From positions 1 through 43,850 of the forward strand of contig JAOAQZ010000002.1 of NCBI GenBank assembly GCA_025210795.1: 43,850 nt of DNA, given 5' to 3'. Shown piece by piece: positions 1 through 7,623 of this stretch. How positions within the stretch are numbered: position 1 is the first letter of the stretch; each line of letters starts with the position of its first letter. A program made the translations under genes and the position numbers. The DNA is from Cohaesibacter sp. Lineage in GTDB: Bacteria; Pseudomonadota; Alphaproteobacteria; Rhizobiales; Cohaesibacteraceae. Below the pieces are notes generated by a model that had not been told where the DNA came from, searched no databases, and saw only the letters and a program-made list of their open reading frames with translations.

Positions 1-139
1 AAGCCTTGGCTTCTGCGCCACCAGCTTCTGCAAGGGTCATTGTAATCGCAGCGGTAAGCGTCGTCTTGCCGTGGTCAACGTGACCAATCGTGCCGATGTT
101 TACATGCGGCTTATTACGTTCAAACTTTTCCTTAGCCAT
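1..139 (-). CDS. tuf: Elongation factor Tu, N-terminal fragment (cut by window edge)
   Basis: The first 46 residues of EF-Tu are visible. They begin [20 protein letters not shown] and include the G1 P-loop GHVDHGKTT, which binds GTP. EF-Tu delivers aminoacyl-tRNA to the ribosome. The start codon is the ATG complementary to 137-139, and the rest of the gene lies left of the window. It follows tRNA-Tyr and tRNA-Gly on the same strand, the arrangement also known from the tyrU-glyT-tufB region of E. coli, so co-transcription with the tRNAs is likely. Identification is certain. Which of the usual two tuf copies this is cannot be told. Confidence 0.96.
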   Translation of the reverse strand, partial: MAKEKFERNKPHVNIGTIGHVDHGKTTLTAAITMTLAEAGGAEAKA

Positions 140-304
140 GGAAATAGCTCTCGTCATCAGGGGCCAACCACCACGTGCCGGCTCTTCTCTCAGCGCCAAA
201 AGGCTTGCAGCTTGACCAATTCAAGCAGACAAACCCGGTTCAACACAAAAAGACCAGACCTATAAGGGCTCGGATCAAACTGTTTAAAGGTGTAGGAAAA
301 TAGG

Positions 305-378
305 TGGAGCGGGTGAAGGGAATCGAACCCTCGTCATCAGCTTGGAAGGCTGTTGCTCTACCATTGAGCTACACCCGC
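305..378 (-). tRNA. tRNA-Gly (anticodon UCC)
   Basis: Read on the minus strand, the gene starts GCGGGTGTAGCTC. It has a 7-bp acceptor stem (372-378 with 309-315), anticodon loop CTTCCAA giving UCC, a GGTTCGATTCC T-arm and an encoded CCA end at 305-307. It lies between tRNA-Tyr and tuf and is probably part of their common transcript. Confidence 0.95.
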
Positions 379-399
379 GCGAGACGTAAAGACGAAGAA

Positions 400-484
400 T
401 GGTGGAGGAGGCTGGATTCGAACCAGCGTACGCTAAGCGAACGGATTTACAGTCCGTCTCCTTTAACCACTCGGACACTCCTCC
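400..484 (-). tRNA. tRNA-Tyr (anticodon GUA)
   Basis: This is an 85-nt tRNA with a long variable arm, as expected for tRNA-Tyr. The acceptor stem GGAGGAG pairs 478-484 with 404-410. The anticodon loop CTGTAAA gives GUA, and CCA is encoded at 400-402. It is the first gene of a Tyr-Gly-tuf cluster on the minus strand. A short inverted repeat (GAAGAAT 394-400 with ATTCTTC 486-492) flanks it and may be a processing stem. Confidence 0.95.
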
Positions 485-905
485 GATTCTTCGCCATCCT
501 GTCCCTGCGAACAGGTTGGTCTCGAAAAGCCCGCCAAGTCGCGGTCAGTTCGTGAGGCGGTTTATGCAAAACCACGCCCTCGAAGTCAACACCGCAATTT
601 CAGTTTCTGTGCGTAACATCAACTTTATGCGGTCCGGCATAGATTTATCCCCATTCGAGAGCCGAAAAAGCCAAGCATTTCCGCCATTTCCATCATTTTT
701 CGTTTTTGGGGAAAACCTCACAATCCTTTCACAGCCCTCATTTGGCACCTGATTTTTATCATCGCGCAAAGCTGCCTACGGGCTGGCCATAAAATCAGGT
801 TTCAGCCATCAATGCTCCAAGCCTTTAGATCTCCCGCTCTTTTCCCACTGCCTGTTGCAATCTTTTTGATTGTCTTTCTTGGCCTTTTGCCTGTAAATCG
901 GCCTC
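485..905. other. Intergenic region between the tRNA-Tyr and rlmB promoters
   Basis: This is 421 bp without a supportable gene. The open frames here give no recognisable protein and lack ribosome binding sites. The stretch separates two divergently transcribed units, so it must hold the promoter of the Tyr-Gly-tuf cluster and that of rlmB. I could not assign precise promoter boxes. Confidence 0.5.
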
Positions 906-1742
906 ATGACAAAAAATCGCTCCCAACGGGTCAAAAAGGCCCGCCAGATGGAATCTGGTACATCCAAACAGCGCAACCGTCGCCGCCAGAACGAAGACGA
1001 GCTGCGCCTCTTTGGCATTCATACCGTTGCAGCGGCCGTGGCCAATAAGCAGCGCACCCTCATCAAACTGGTTGCCACAACCAATGCGCAAACCCGCCTC
1101 ACCGACGAAATCCGCAAGCTCGGCGGCAATCCCGCGCGTCTTGATGGTCTGGTAGAAACCGCCAATCCAAAAGACATCGATCTTCTGGCCAAAGGCGCCG
1201 TGCATCAAGGGGCCGTCCTGACTGTCGCTCCCCTCCCCCCTTTGGGCATTACCGATCTGGAGGACGCCAAACTGGTGGTCGTGCTGGATCAGGTAACCGA
1301 CCCCCATAATGTGGGAGCCATCATCCGCTCGTCTGTCGCCCTTGGTGCCGATGCCCTCGTCATGACCGGACGTCACAGCCCCGAAGATTCGGGCGTTATG
1401 GCCAAAACAGCCTCCGGCGGCCTTGATATGCTCTCCATGATCACCGTTCCCAATCTGGCACGGGCACTGGATGATCTGGCAGATCAGGGATTTGATACTG
1501 TCGGATTTGATTCTGAAGAGAGCGAACCATTTGAAGACATTCTCTCTGGCATGGCATCCGATCAAAAGCTTGCACTTATCTTTGGTTCTGAAGGCAAAGG
1601 CCTGCGCCGCCTCACCCGCGAAAAATGCACCCAATTGGCGCGACTTGACATGCCCGGCCCGATCAAAAGCCTCAATGTCTCCAATGCTGTGGCCATGACG
1701 CTTTATGCCTGGTCTCTCAAGACAAACGGCTTTTTCAAATAG
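906..1742 (+). CDS. rlmB: 23S rRNA (guanosine-2'-O-)-methyltransferase RlmB (TrmH/SpoU family)
   Basis: This 278-residue SPOUT methyltransferase is expected to 2'-O-methylate a conserved guanosine of 23S rRNA (G2251 in E. coli numbering) using S-adenosylmethionine. The three SpoU motifs are visible: DQVTDPHNVGAIIRS near residue 136, IFGSEGKGLRRLT near 225, and SLNVSNAVAM near 257. A substrate-binding L30e-like domain beginning LFGIHTVAAAV precedes them. The basic first 30 residues are typical of alphaproteobacterial homologues and make the protein longer than the E. coli enzyme. A second in-frame ATG at 948 is possible. The gene is divergent from the tRNA-tuf cluster. TrmH-type tRNA methylation is a less likely alternative. 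Confidence 0.9.
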   Translation: MTKNRSQRVKKARQMESGTSKQRNRRRQNEDELRLFGIHTVAAAVANKQRTLIKLVATTNAQTRLTDEIRKLGGNPARLDGLVETANPKDIDLLAKGAVHQGAVLTVAPLPPLGITDLEDAKLVVVLDQVTDPHNVGAIIRSSVALGADALVMTGRHSPEDSGVMAKTASGGLDMLSMITVPNLARALDDLADQGFDTVGFDSEESEPFEDILSGMASDQKLALIFGSEGKGLRRLTREKCTQLARLDMPGPIKSLNVSNAVAMTLYAWSLKTNGFFK

Positions 1743-1960
1743 CGCTGCATCGGCACACAAAATACAAACGGACTGGGGAGCACGCAAAGAACACGCCCAC
1801 TCCCCAATCCTTGTTTCATCATCAGAAACAGAACCCCACCCAGCTCCATAGCCCTACAGAGACATCAATCAAGGCCCTGACCACAGTCAGGCCCTGAGAA
1901 GAAAAGACGCAAGCGCCTTACAAAACAGTCCTTGCCAAGAGATCGCCACCCCCTAATATA

Positions 1961-1973
1961 TTGACTAAGTCAA
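1961..1973. promoter_or_regulatory. Palindromic operator, probably for the MarR-GNAT gene
   Basis: TTGACTAAGTCAA is a perfect 6-1-6 palindrome 22 bp upstream of the start codon of a MarR-family gene. Its left half also reads as a -35 box (TTGACT), with TAGAAT 15 bp downstream as a possible -10. A site of this shape and place fits autoregulation by a MarR dimer. The assignment is inferred from position and symmetry. Confidence 0.5.
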
Positions 1974-1995
1974 CATCTATATAGAATTTAGCAAT

Positions 1996-2919
1996 ATGAA
2001 TGAAGCTGACATTGCAGATTTCCGTGAGTTTAACCGGTTCCACACCCGTTTGGTCGGCGCATTGAATGAAAAATTGCTCGCTTCAAGCTATTCCCTTCCG
2101 CAGGTACGGGTCCTTTATGAAATCGCCAATGCAAGGGGTGGCAAAGCCCCTTCTGCGCGCGATCTTGGCGAAGTATTGCAAATGGACACAGGATATCTGA
2201 GCCGCCTCACCTCGGCATTTGAAAAAGAAGGCCTCGTCAGCCGCATCCCGTCTAAGGAAAATGCCAAACGACTAGCCCTCACCTTGACGGAGAAAGGTCA
2301 AGCCGCCTTCGCCGAGCTTAATTCAGCCTCAATCGAAGAAATCAAAAGCTTCTTAAGTCCGTTATCAGTGACAGAGAGGCAAGAATTGCTTGGCGCAATG
2401 AAGCGTATCCGCCGGCTTCTTGGAGACAGTCCCAAAGACAATACCTTCATATTGCGCGACCCTGCCCCCGGTGATCTGGGCTGGATTACCTGTCAGCAAG
2501 GCCGCCTCTATGCAAAGGAATATGGTTGGGACTGGACTTTTGAAGCCCTTGTTGCAGAAATTGTCGGGCAGTTTGTCAAAAACTTCGATCCCGCTTGCGA
2601 AAAATGCTGGATTGCCGAGCGCGAAGGAGAGGTGATCGGCTCGGTCTTTTTGGCCAAAGACGATGAAGAGACCGCCAAATTGCGCCTTCTCTATGTCGAT
2701 GCCAATGCCCGCGGCCTTGGGCTGGGCAGACGGCTGGTGGAGGAATGCATCCAGTTTGCGCAGCAAAAAGGCTATAAGCGCATGAAGCTCTGGACCAACG
2801 ATGTGCTGGTCTCGGCCCGCCGGATTTATCAGGCAACCGGTTTTGAATTGCTGGAAGAAGAACCCCATCACAGCTTTGGCAAGGATCTTGTTGGCCAAAT
2901 CTGGGGGCGGGATTTATGA
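1996..2919 (+). CDS. MarR-family regulator fused to a GNAT N-acetyltransferase
   Basis: This is a 307-residue two-domain protein. Residues 1-145 form a MarR winged helix, with recognition-helix segment DLGEVLQMDTGYLSRLTSAF (57-76) and wing around 83-97. Residues 150-307 form a GNAT fold with the acetyl-CoA loop RGLGLGRRL at 239-247. The N-half should bind DNA as a dimer, and the C-half should acetylate a small amine or a protein. Such fusions are common in Proteobacteria. No clear Shine-Dalgarno precedes the ATG, so the transcript may be nearly leaderless. The stop codon overlaps the start of the EamA-type exporter gene (ATGA), which implies co-regulation of an acetylase and an exporter. The substrate is unknown. 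Confidence 0.88.
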   Translation: MNEADIADFREFNRFHTRLVGALNEKLLASSYSLPQVRVLYEIANARGGKAPSARDLGEVLQMDTGYLSRLTSAFEKEGLVSRIPSKENAKRLALTLTEKGQAAFAELNSASIEEIKSFLSPLSVTERQELLGAMKRIRRLLGDSPKDNTFILRDPAPGDLGWITCQQGRLYAKEYGWDWTFEALVAEIVGQFVKNFDPACEKCWIAEREGEVIGSVFLAKDDEETAKLRLLYVDANARGLGLGRRLVEECIQFAQQKGYKRMKLWTNDVLVSARRIYQATGFELLEEEPHHSFGKDLVGQIWGRDL

Positions 2920-3812
2920 AACTTGCTCTCACAGCCGCAGCAGCAACGGGCGTGCAAGTAGGCCTTGCCCTTGTAGCCAGTCAGGCCGTTGTGGCAGATG
3001 TGGGCGTTGGCCGCCTTGGCTTTCTTCGCTATGCGGTGGCCCTACTGTTTCTCTTACCCTTTGCCCTGCGCGTTAAATCCAGCACACCGATCAAACGCCG
3101 GGATATTTTGCCTGTTGCCTTACTTGGCATCGGACAATTTGGTCTTCTCATCGCCTTCATCAATCTTGCCGTTCTTTATACAAGCTCCGTGCGGGTTTCG
3201 CTGGTCTTTGCGACTTTGCCACTTGTGACCCTCGGCGTGATCTGGATCCTGTTTCGAACGCGCGTCCAGCGCGCCGACCTTGCGGCGATTGTCTTGACCG
3301 TCTTGGGCGTTACTATATTGCTCGGCGGAGATGCCCTGACAGGCAGTCTAGGCGGAACTGAACTAGCGGGACTTGCCTATGCAGGCCTTGCAACATTAAC
3401 CGGTGCAATCTGCTCGGCTCTTTATAAGCCCTATCTCAATCGCTACGGCGTTATCAAAGTCAGCGTTATTGCAATGGCTGCCTCTCTCATTCCCCTTGGC
3501 ATCATGGCATTGCTCGAAGGCGGCGGCCTGCCCATGGCAAACTGGTCCCTTAAAACCGGCCTTCTTGTCTTCTTCATTGGTCTCTCCAGCGGCATCGGCT
3601 ATCTCCTGTGGCTATATGCACTTGGCAACGCTCCGGCAGGGCTCGTCACAGCCTTCCTTGCCCTGAGCCCAATAACGGCTGTCGCCTCCTCCATCCTCTA
3701 TCTGGATAGCCTGCCCTCACAGTCACAACTGGCAGCCCTGATCCTTGTCATTGGCGGCCTTCTCGCAATGGCTTTTGCTAATAGGTCAGCTACAACCCAA
3801 TCTTCCCGATAA
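2916..3812 (+). CDS. EamA/DMT-superfamily transporter (10-TM exporter)
   Basis: This 298-residue, very hydrophobic protein has about ten membrane segments arranged as two EamA repeats (approximately 1-140 and 150-298), the standard drug/metabolite transporter layout. It should sit in the inner membrane and export a small metabolite. It overlaps the MarR-GNAT gene by four bases (ATGA), so translation is probably coupled. A regulator, an acetyltransferase and an exporter on one transcript suggest a response to a toxic amine or amino-acid-like compound. That link is inference, because EamA sequence alone does not reveal the substrate. Confidence 0.87.
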   Translation: MKLALTAAAATGVQVGLALVASQAVVADVGVGRLGFLRYAVALLFLLPFALRVKSSTPIKRRDILPVALLGIGQFGLLIAFINLAVLYTSSVRVSLVFATLPLVTLGVIWILFRTRVQRADLAAIVLTVLGVTILLGGDALTGSLGGTELAGLAYAGLATLTGAICSALYKPYLNRYGVIKVSVIAMAASLIPLGIMALLEGGGLPMANWSLKTGLLVFFIGLSSGIGYLLWLYALGNAPAGLVTAFLALSPITAVASSILYLDSLPSQSQLAALILVIGGLLAMAFANRSATTQSSR

Positions 3813-4051
3813 GCAAAAGAAAGCACCTATTGCGCCGACCCTTCATCCCCACTCAAACATTTGGAAAGACTATTAATATTGCTCATCCCGAACGAAAAGT
3901 TCCGCCTGCCTTTAAGAGCAATTCCCGGCCCCATCCCCACTGCGAGAGCCGCACCCGATTTTAAATCACAACTTTTAAACTGATCTCGGGGAAAACCATT
4001 GTAACCGCCTTGACATAAACCGGCGCAAACAATATTACCCTACGCACGGAA

Positions 4052-4127
4052 GCCGGTATAGCTCAGTTGGTAGAGCATCTGATTTGTAATCAGGGGGTCG
4101 GGAGTTCGAGTCTCTCTGCCGGCACCA
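4052..4127 (+). tRNA. tRNA-Thr (anticodon UGU)
   Basis: This is a 76-nt gene. The acceptor stem GCCGGTA (4052-4058) pairs with TGCCGGC (4117-4123). The D-arm starts TAGCTCAGTTGGTAGAGCA, the anticodon loop TTTGTAA gives UGU, the T-arm is GGGAGTTCGAGTCTC, and CCA is encoded at 4125-4127. It stands alone on the plus strand. Confidence 0.95.
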
Positions 4128-4211
4128 CTTTCCCCTAAAAATTAAATCGTTATATTTCAAAGCATTAAGTGCAATATAAGCTACTTTTTTGCTCCGGAAT
4201 TGCCTAGCTCA

Positions 4212-4245
4212 TAAGACGCCGTAAGACGATTTTAAGGCGTCTTAC
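4212..4245 (+). repeat. Mutually exclusive hairpin arms downstream of tRNA-Thr
   Basis: The 3' arm GGCGTCTTAC (4236-4245) can pair either with TAAGACGCC at 4212-4220 (9 bp) or with GTAAGACG at 4221-4228 (8 bp). No T-run follows on the plus strand, so it is not a standard terminator. It lies in the 284-bp gene-free stretch between tRNA-Thr and the next gene. Role unknown. Confidence 0.45.
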
Positions 4246-4411
4246 GTCGTACGTAAAATCCACAGGCCAGAAATGGCAGAAACCGGTTTTCAGTTTCTAT
4301 CCATCCGGTCTGCGATACAGCGCGTAATTGGCTGCTTAACCAGTATGCAACCAAAAGCTCTTAGCATCTGTCCGGCATAGTTTCACAATCGCAATCAGGA
4401 CAGGCCAGCCA

Positions 4412-4756
4412 ATGAGAGAGTTTTTCGGCGCAATAAGCTCTTTTCTGACAACTCTCCCTATCAGCAACGGCATGGTCGTCATTGCCTTGTTTGTGATTAT
4501 TCCAGCCTTGTTGGGACTTATTATCACTTGGGGAGATTGGAGAGCCGTTCTCAAAGCTTTTCTTATCTGGTTTGGAGGGCTTTTTGCTTTATTCTTTGTC
4601 ATGACGATAGACTTGAAAGACACCCTGCATGGTGCCCTGCTTTATGGCATGTTCTTTTCGGCAATTACGGTCCCGATTGTCGCGCTAATCATTAAAATCA
4701 CGCGCTATTTTAGAAATCGCCGTCACTCGGCAGAATTTGAGACATCCTCACAATGA
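4412..4756 (+). CDS. Small inner-membrane protein, unknown function
   Basis: This 114-residue protein has about three membrane helices (near 20-40, 47-66 and 73-95). A basic cytoplasmic tail (KITRYFRNRRH) follows, which by the positive-inside rule places the C-terminus in the cytoplasm. I do not recognise a family. Its last four bases overlap the start of the next gene (ATGA), so the two are translated together and may form one membrane complex. It lies between tRNA-Thr and the pterin dehydratase gene and belongs to the host, not the prophage. Confidence 0.7.
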   Translation: MREFFGAISSFLTTLPISNGMVVIALFVIIPALLGLIITWGDWRAVLKAFLIWFGGLFALFFVMTIDLKDTLHGALLYGMFFSAITVPIVALIIKITRYFRNRRHSAEFETSSQ

Positions 4757-5496
4757 ACAGTTTGTCCATTCTTCTCGCCGTGTGTGCCAGTGTCGGCTAT
4801 GGAATTTGGATTGCGGCGGCGCGCACCAAGCGATCCAAAGATCTCAAGCACCGGCTTCGTCATGTCCAACCGCATCATTGGGTGATTGTAATCATACTAC
4901 TCACAGCAAGCCTTATCATACCAAGCTGGTATAAGAAGGATGCCGTCAAGACTATGCTCAGAACGCATTTTCATCTACCGCAAGAGGTGGAGTTTCTGGA
5001 AACCCGCCACCCGGCAAGGGGAACAGCCGATCATATCGAGGCAATCGTCCAGTTCACTGACATCCAGCATAAAAACTACCTTGCCCACCTGGCAAATCCG
5101 AATATCTGGCGCCCGATACCCATCAAGGTCGGCAACCTCCAGATTGAAGCCCCCTATTCGCCAAAGGCACTGAAATGGAAAAGCTTACCGTCCCCCTTCT
5201 TTGCCGGAACAAGGCGCGTTCGCTGGGGTAATCTATCGAGAGATAAAATCAGAGAGATCAAAGAAGGTTACGCATTTTGCCTCGCCCTTCGCCGGCCTTT
5301 GGGCAAGAGAAAATCAGACTGGTGGCGTGAAGCGCCCAAAGGTTACGAGAAACAATTTCCGCTCAAAACCCCATCAGGTTTAGACCAATATAACGCCATC
5401 AATTGCGCTGAGATGGGCAGGTCTGAAAACCCGGCTGGGTATATCCTAGGCATCCTCGACACGCGCAATCGCAGGCTTCATATGATCATCCGCTAG
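4753..5496 (+). CDS. Membrane-anchored protein with large soluble domain, unknown
   Basis: This is a 247-residue protein. Two membrane helices (about 4-22 and 43-60) are separated by a basic loop. The C-terminal 185 residues are soluble and rich in basic and aromatic residues, and are probably periplasmic if the N-terminus is outside. No known motif is visible. It overlaps the previous membrane-protein gene by four bases, so they form a two-gene unit. The reading frame is intact, with codon use like its neighbours. Confidence 0.7.
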   Translation: MNSLSILLAVCASVGYGIWIAAARTKRSKDLKHRLRHVQPHHWVIVIILLTASLIIPSWYKKDAVKTMLRTHFHLPQEVEFLETRHPARGTADHIEAIVQFTDIQHKNYLAHLANPNIWRPIPIKVGNLQIEAPYSPKALKWKSLPSPFFAGTRRVRWGNLSRDKIREIKEGYAFCLALRRPLGKRKSDWWREAPKGYEKQFPLKTPSGLDQYNAINCAEMGRSENPAGYILGILDTRNRRLHMIIR

Positions 5497-5584
5497 GCAT
5501 CCACGGACTTCTTTGCAAACACCATAGAGGAAGCCGTCCAATATGCTATTCTGATCCTGCCTCCATCACAAAGGAGAGAACAGG

Positions 5585-5938
5585 ATGACAGATACCAACA
5601 TTTTGGATCAGCAGGATTGCGTTCCATGCTCAGGCAAGGAAAGCGGCATCAAACCTCTTGCCCCAAAGCGCGCCGCAGACTTGCTTCACCACTTGCATGA
5701 GGATTGGAGCTTGAGCGAGGATAGCTCGTCAATTGTGCGAGAGATCAAGGTCAAAGGCTTTGCCAAAGCCGTCTATCTGGCCAATATGGCCGCCTATATT
5801 GGAGATCAGGATGGTCATCACCCCGACATTCAGTTTGGCTGGGGCTATTGCCGCATCCTCTATACCACCCACGCCATTGGCGGTCTGAGCGAAAACGACT
5901 TCATCTGCGCCCGCCACCTCGACAAAGCAGTTGGCTAA
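5585..5938 (+). CDS. phhB: 4a-hydroxytetrahydrobiopterin dehydratase (pterin-4a-carbinolamine dehydratase)
   Basis: This 117-residue enzyme dehydrates the 4a-carbinolamine formed by pterin-dependent aromatic amino acid hydroxylases and so recycles the pterin cofactor. The family signature is visible. HHPD at 78-81 supplies catalytic histidines, and YTTHAIGGLSENDFICA (93-109) holds the third conserved histidine and the closing helix. Length is normal for the family. The start is preceded by AAGGAGAG at a good distance. In bacteria lacking phenylalanine hydroxylase the protein may serve molybdopterin or other pterin metabolism. It is the last host gene before the prophage. Confidence 0.9.
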   Translation: MTDTNILDQQDCVPCSGKESGIKPLAPKRAADLLHHLHEDWSLSEDSSSIVREIKVKGFAKAVYLANMAAYIGDQDGHHPDIQFGWGYCRILYTTHAIGGLSENDFICARHLDKAVG

Positions 5939-6065
5939 CCAGACACTTTATCTACAGCCCCGAAATTGCGGAAGAAACACGCTGTCTCAACGGTGCAGCC
6001 ACAAAATAAAGACGGCCGAGAAAATCAGCCAAGTGGCTGAACTCAAGAAAAAGAAGAGGGAAAAT

Positions 6066-6081
6066 TGGTTGCGGGGGCAGG
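6066..6081 (-). other. Probable prophage attachment site (3' end of initiator tRNA-Met)
   Basis: On the minus strand this reads CCTGCCCCCGCAACCA. That is the 3' half of a T-stem, the acceptor strand, the discriminator A and CCA, as in alphaproteobacterial initiator tRNA-Met genes (recalled sequence). No tRNA body accompanies it. It lies 128 bp after the last host gene and 48 bp before the first phage gene. A phage that integrates into a tRNA leaves exactly such a fragment at the end far from the intact tRNA. Confidence 0.65.
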
Positions 6082-6105
6082 CAACAACAGGAACCCTGCT
6101 TTTTT
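6077..6105 (+). terminator. Weak rho-independent terminator at the host-prophage border
   Basis: GCAGG (6077-6081) can pair with CCTGC (6095-6099), followed by six T. It points in the direction of the pterin dehydratase gene. The 5' arm lies inside the att fragment, so the hairpin exists only in the lysogen. The stem is short. Confidence 0.35.
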
Positions 6106-6128
6106 GTTCTCAGCGTGAACGTTTGTTC

Positions 6129-6356
6129 TTACGGCCTCATTCCTAAAAATGGCAGGAACTTAAACAGCAAGGCACTAAGAGCCGCCCCAATGCTGCCGAT
6201 CGTTATGATCATCTTCCAGCCCCCTTTAACAGAAAGGGCCGCATCTCGCATTGCACGAATGTCTCGCTGCATAGAGGTGATCTGCTCTTGCAAATGCTCA
6301 ACATCCGCCTGAAGTTTGCCGATATCCCGCTCAATATTGTTTGACATCGTATTCAT
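6129..6356 (-). CDS. Small coiled-coil/TM phage protein (XhlA- or holin-accessory-like)
   Basis: This 75-residue protein has an N-terminal heptad-rich helix (about 8-42: DIGKLQADVEHLQEQITSMQ). One membrane helix (about 47-70) and a short tail FLPFLGMRP follow. The layout matches XhlA/DUF1515-type proteins that accompany phage holins. It is the last gene of the lysis cassette and overlaps the preceding Rz1-like gene by ATGA. A role in holin function or timing is inferred from layout and place. Confidence 0.7.
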   Translation of the reverse strand: MNTMSNNIERDIGKLQADVEHLQEQITSMQRDIRAMRDAALSVKGGWKMIITIGSIGAALSALLFKFLPFLGMRP

Positions 6357-6634
6357 TCTTTCTCGTAGGCTTGGCGCACATCGCCATAGAATTGCACTGT
6401 GTCTCTGTGCCTCTTTTTACAGTCAGCCAAAGCGGCCCTGTTCCTCGCCAGCTCTCGCCGGGCATCACGGCCAGCTTTAACCCCCGGATCCTTGCAAAGG
6501 TTCGCAAGGTCCGCTGGAAGAACTGGAAGGCTGATAGCTTGATCATTTGATTTGCTGCAGCCTCCGAGCATCATCGACAGAGAGAGCGCAAGAAGGATCG
6601 ATCCGATTAGCCAATGCTGTTTCATAGTCTTCAA
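6353..6634 (-). CDS. Rz1-like outer-membrane spanin lipoprotein
   Basis: This is a 93-residue lipoprotein. A lysine-containing N-terminus and hydrophobic stretch lead to the lipobox LGGC, with Cys26 the likely lipidated residue. The remainder (SKSNDQ onward) is a short periplasmic domain. It starts inside the 3' end of the Rz-like gene in another frame (92-nt overlap), the hallmark of an overlapping spanin pair. Rz and Rz1 bridge inner and outer membranes and fuse them in the final step of Gram-negative lysis. Confidence 0.8.
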   Translation of the reverse strand: MKTMKQHWLIGSILLALSLSMMLGGCSKSNDQAISLPVLPADLANLCKDPGVKAGRDARRELARNRAALADCKKRHRDTVQFYGDVRQAYEKE

Positions 6635-6860
6635 CCTGCCTTTCTAGTTCTTCTTTCTCTTTCTCGCGTTCAGCTGATCGAGCAACTGCCGAATCCTGAA
6701 CTTTGCGGCTAATATCCAATTGGTTTTGAAGGCTAGTCACCTTGGCTTGCAGTGCTTCAGCTCGACATTGGCGCCCAGCCTGAACCCAACCTGCGATGAA
6801 TGCGGCCGCAATCCCCGATATCAGTAAAAGCGGCCGCCAGTATTTCAAAAGCCAGATCAT
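6543..6860 (-). CDS. Rz-like inner-membrane spanin
   Basis: This 105-residue protein has one N-terminal membrane anchor (about 8-28). A long periplasmic coiled coil follows (about 35-88, with charged repeats such as EREKEKEELERQVEDYETAL). The C-terminal CALSVDDARRL segment is seen in many Rz-like proteins. It overlaps the endolysin gene upstream by four bases and the Rz1-like gene downstream by 92 bases. Together they form the spanin complex. Confidence 0.8.
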   Translation of the reverse strand: MIWLLKYWRPLLLISGIAAAFIAGWVQAGRQCRAEALQAKVTSLQNQLDISRKVQDSAVARSAEREKEKEELERQVEDYETALANRIDPSCALSVDDARRLQQIK

Positions 6861-7615
6861 CGAAGGCCGGCCATGCAGAGCTGGTATTCACGGGCCCGAC
6901 GCTTGACCAAGCCACGGATGACTCGGCCTCCAGCTTTATTCCACCAAGTAAGGGCTTTGCAGCCCCCCTTGATGTTTCCAGCGTTCAAACGTCGAACAGC
7001 TGTACTCCGGCCAATGCCCCGGATACCGCAGTTGAATGCGAGAGAGGTGTAAGCAGCATCCCGCTTTGCGGTCAGGCGATTGTTGATCGTTGTTTCGCTG
7101 AAATAGCGATGCAGCTTGTGCCGATATTCGGCCACCTCAGAGCGTAATAGTTCAAGGCATTCTGCATCGCTCTTATACATGCCCATTTTCACGCCCCGAG
7201 TGGAGCCGAAGCATATCGTGGCGACTCCCACTATGTCTTTATAGGCCTTGTTTCGCTTTCCCTCTTCCTTGGCGATGTGAGGCACAGCAACGGCCAACGC
7301 CTCATTCTCAGATACCGGAGCAGCAAAGGCCTTCCCTGCCAAGAAGACAGACAAAACCAAGACAGCAAGCACAATGCCAACAATGCGCAGCCATTCCCGC
7401 CATGTCGAAAGGCTCTGTTTGAAGAAGCGGCCAACCAGACCAGCCAGCAGCAAGCACACACCGAGCCACCAAGTCACAAACGGGTCATAGTCCTGACCGG
7501 TGGCATAGAACCAGATTTCAGGAACAACCAGCACCAAGAAGCCAACAAATTGCATCCAGAAGCTAAGAGACAGCGCCATAACGCGCCGCCAGTCAGAGAT
7601 TAATTGCATTTTCAT
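6857..7615 (-). CDS. Holin-like domain fused to GH24 endolysin (phage lysozyme)
   Basis: This 252-residue protein starts with two membrane helices (about 20-38 and 48-65) that resemble the short DUF7940-type holin proteins of rhizobial phages. A third helix (about 76-96) ends in KAFA-AP, which looks like a signal-peptidase site. The rest is a T4-type lysozyme: Glu118, Asp127 and Thr133 have the same spacing as the T4 catalytic triad E11-D20-T26. It cleaves peptidoglycan during lysis. I see no usable start codon just before the lysozyme part, so this looks like one polypeptide joining holin and endolysin. The start is directly after a terminator, with GGAG as ribosome binding site. Confidence 0.85.
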   Translation of the reverse strand: MKMQLISDWRRVMALSLSFWMQFVGFLVLVVPEIWFYATGQDYDPFVTWWLGVCLLLAGLVGRFFKQSLSTWREWLRIVGIVLAVLVLSVFLAGKAFAAPVSENEALAVAVPHIAKEEGKRNKAYKDIVGVATICFGSTRGVKMGMYKSDAECLELLRSEVAEYRHKLHRYFSETTINNRLTAKRDAAYTSLAFNCGIRGIGRSTAVRRLNAGNIKGGCKALTWWNKAGGRVIRGLVKRRAREYQLCMAGLR

Positions 7616-7623
7616 TTCTCCAT

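Noticed and set aside
825..1787. Long minus-strand open frame of 320 codons over rlmB
   Set aside because: It is antisense to a clear rlmB with all SpoU motifs. Its translation shows no family and has the composition of a shadow frame.
4052..4127. tRNA-Thr as the prophage integration site
   Set aside because: Host genes lie between it and the phage genes, and no copy of its 3' end is seen near the phage border; the fMet-like fragment at 6066 fits better.
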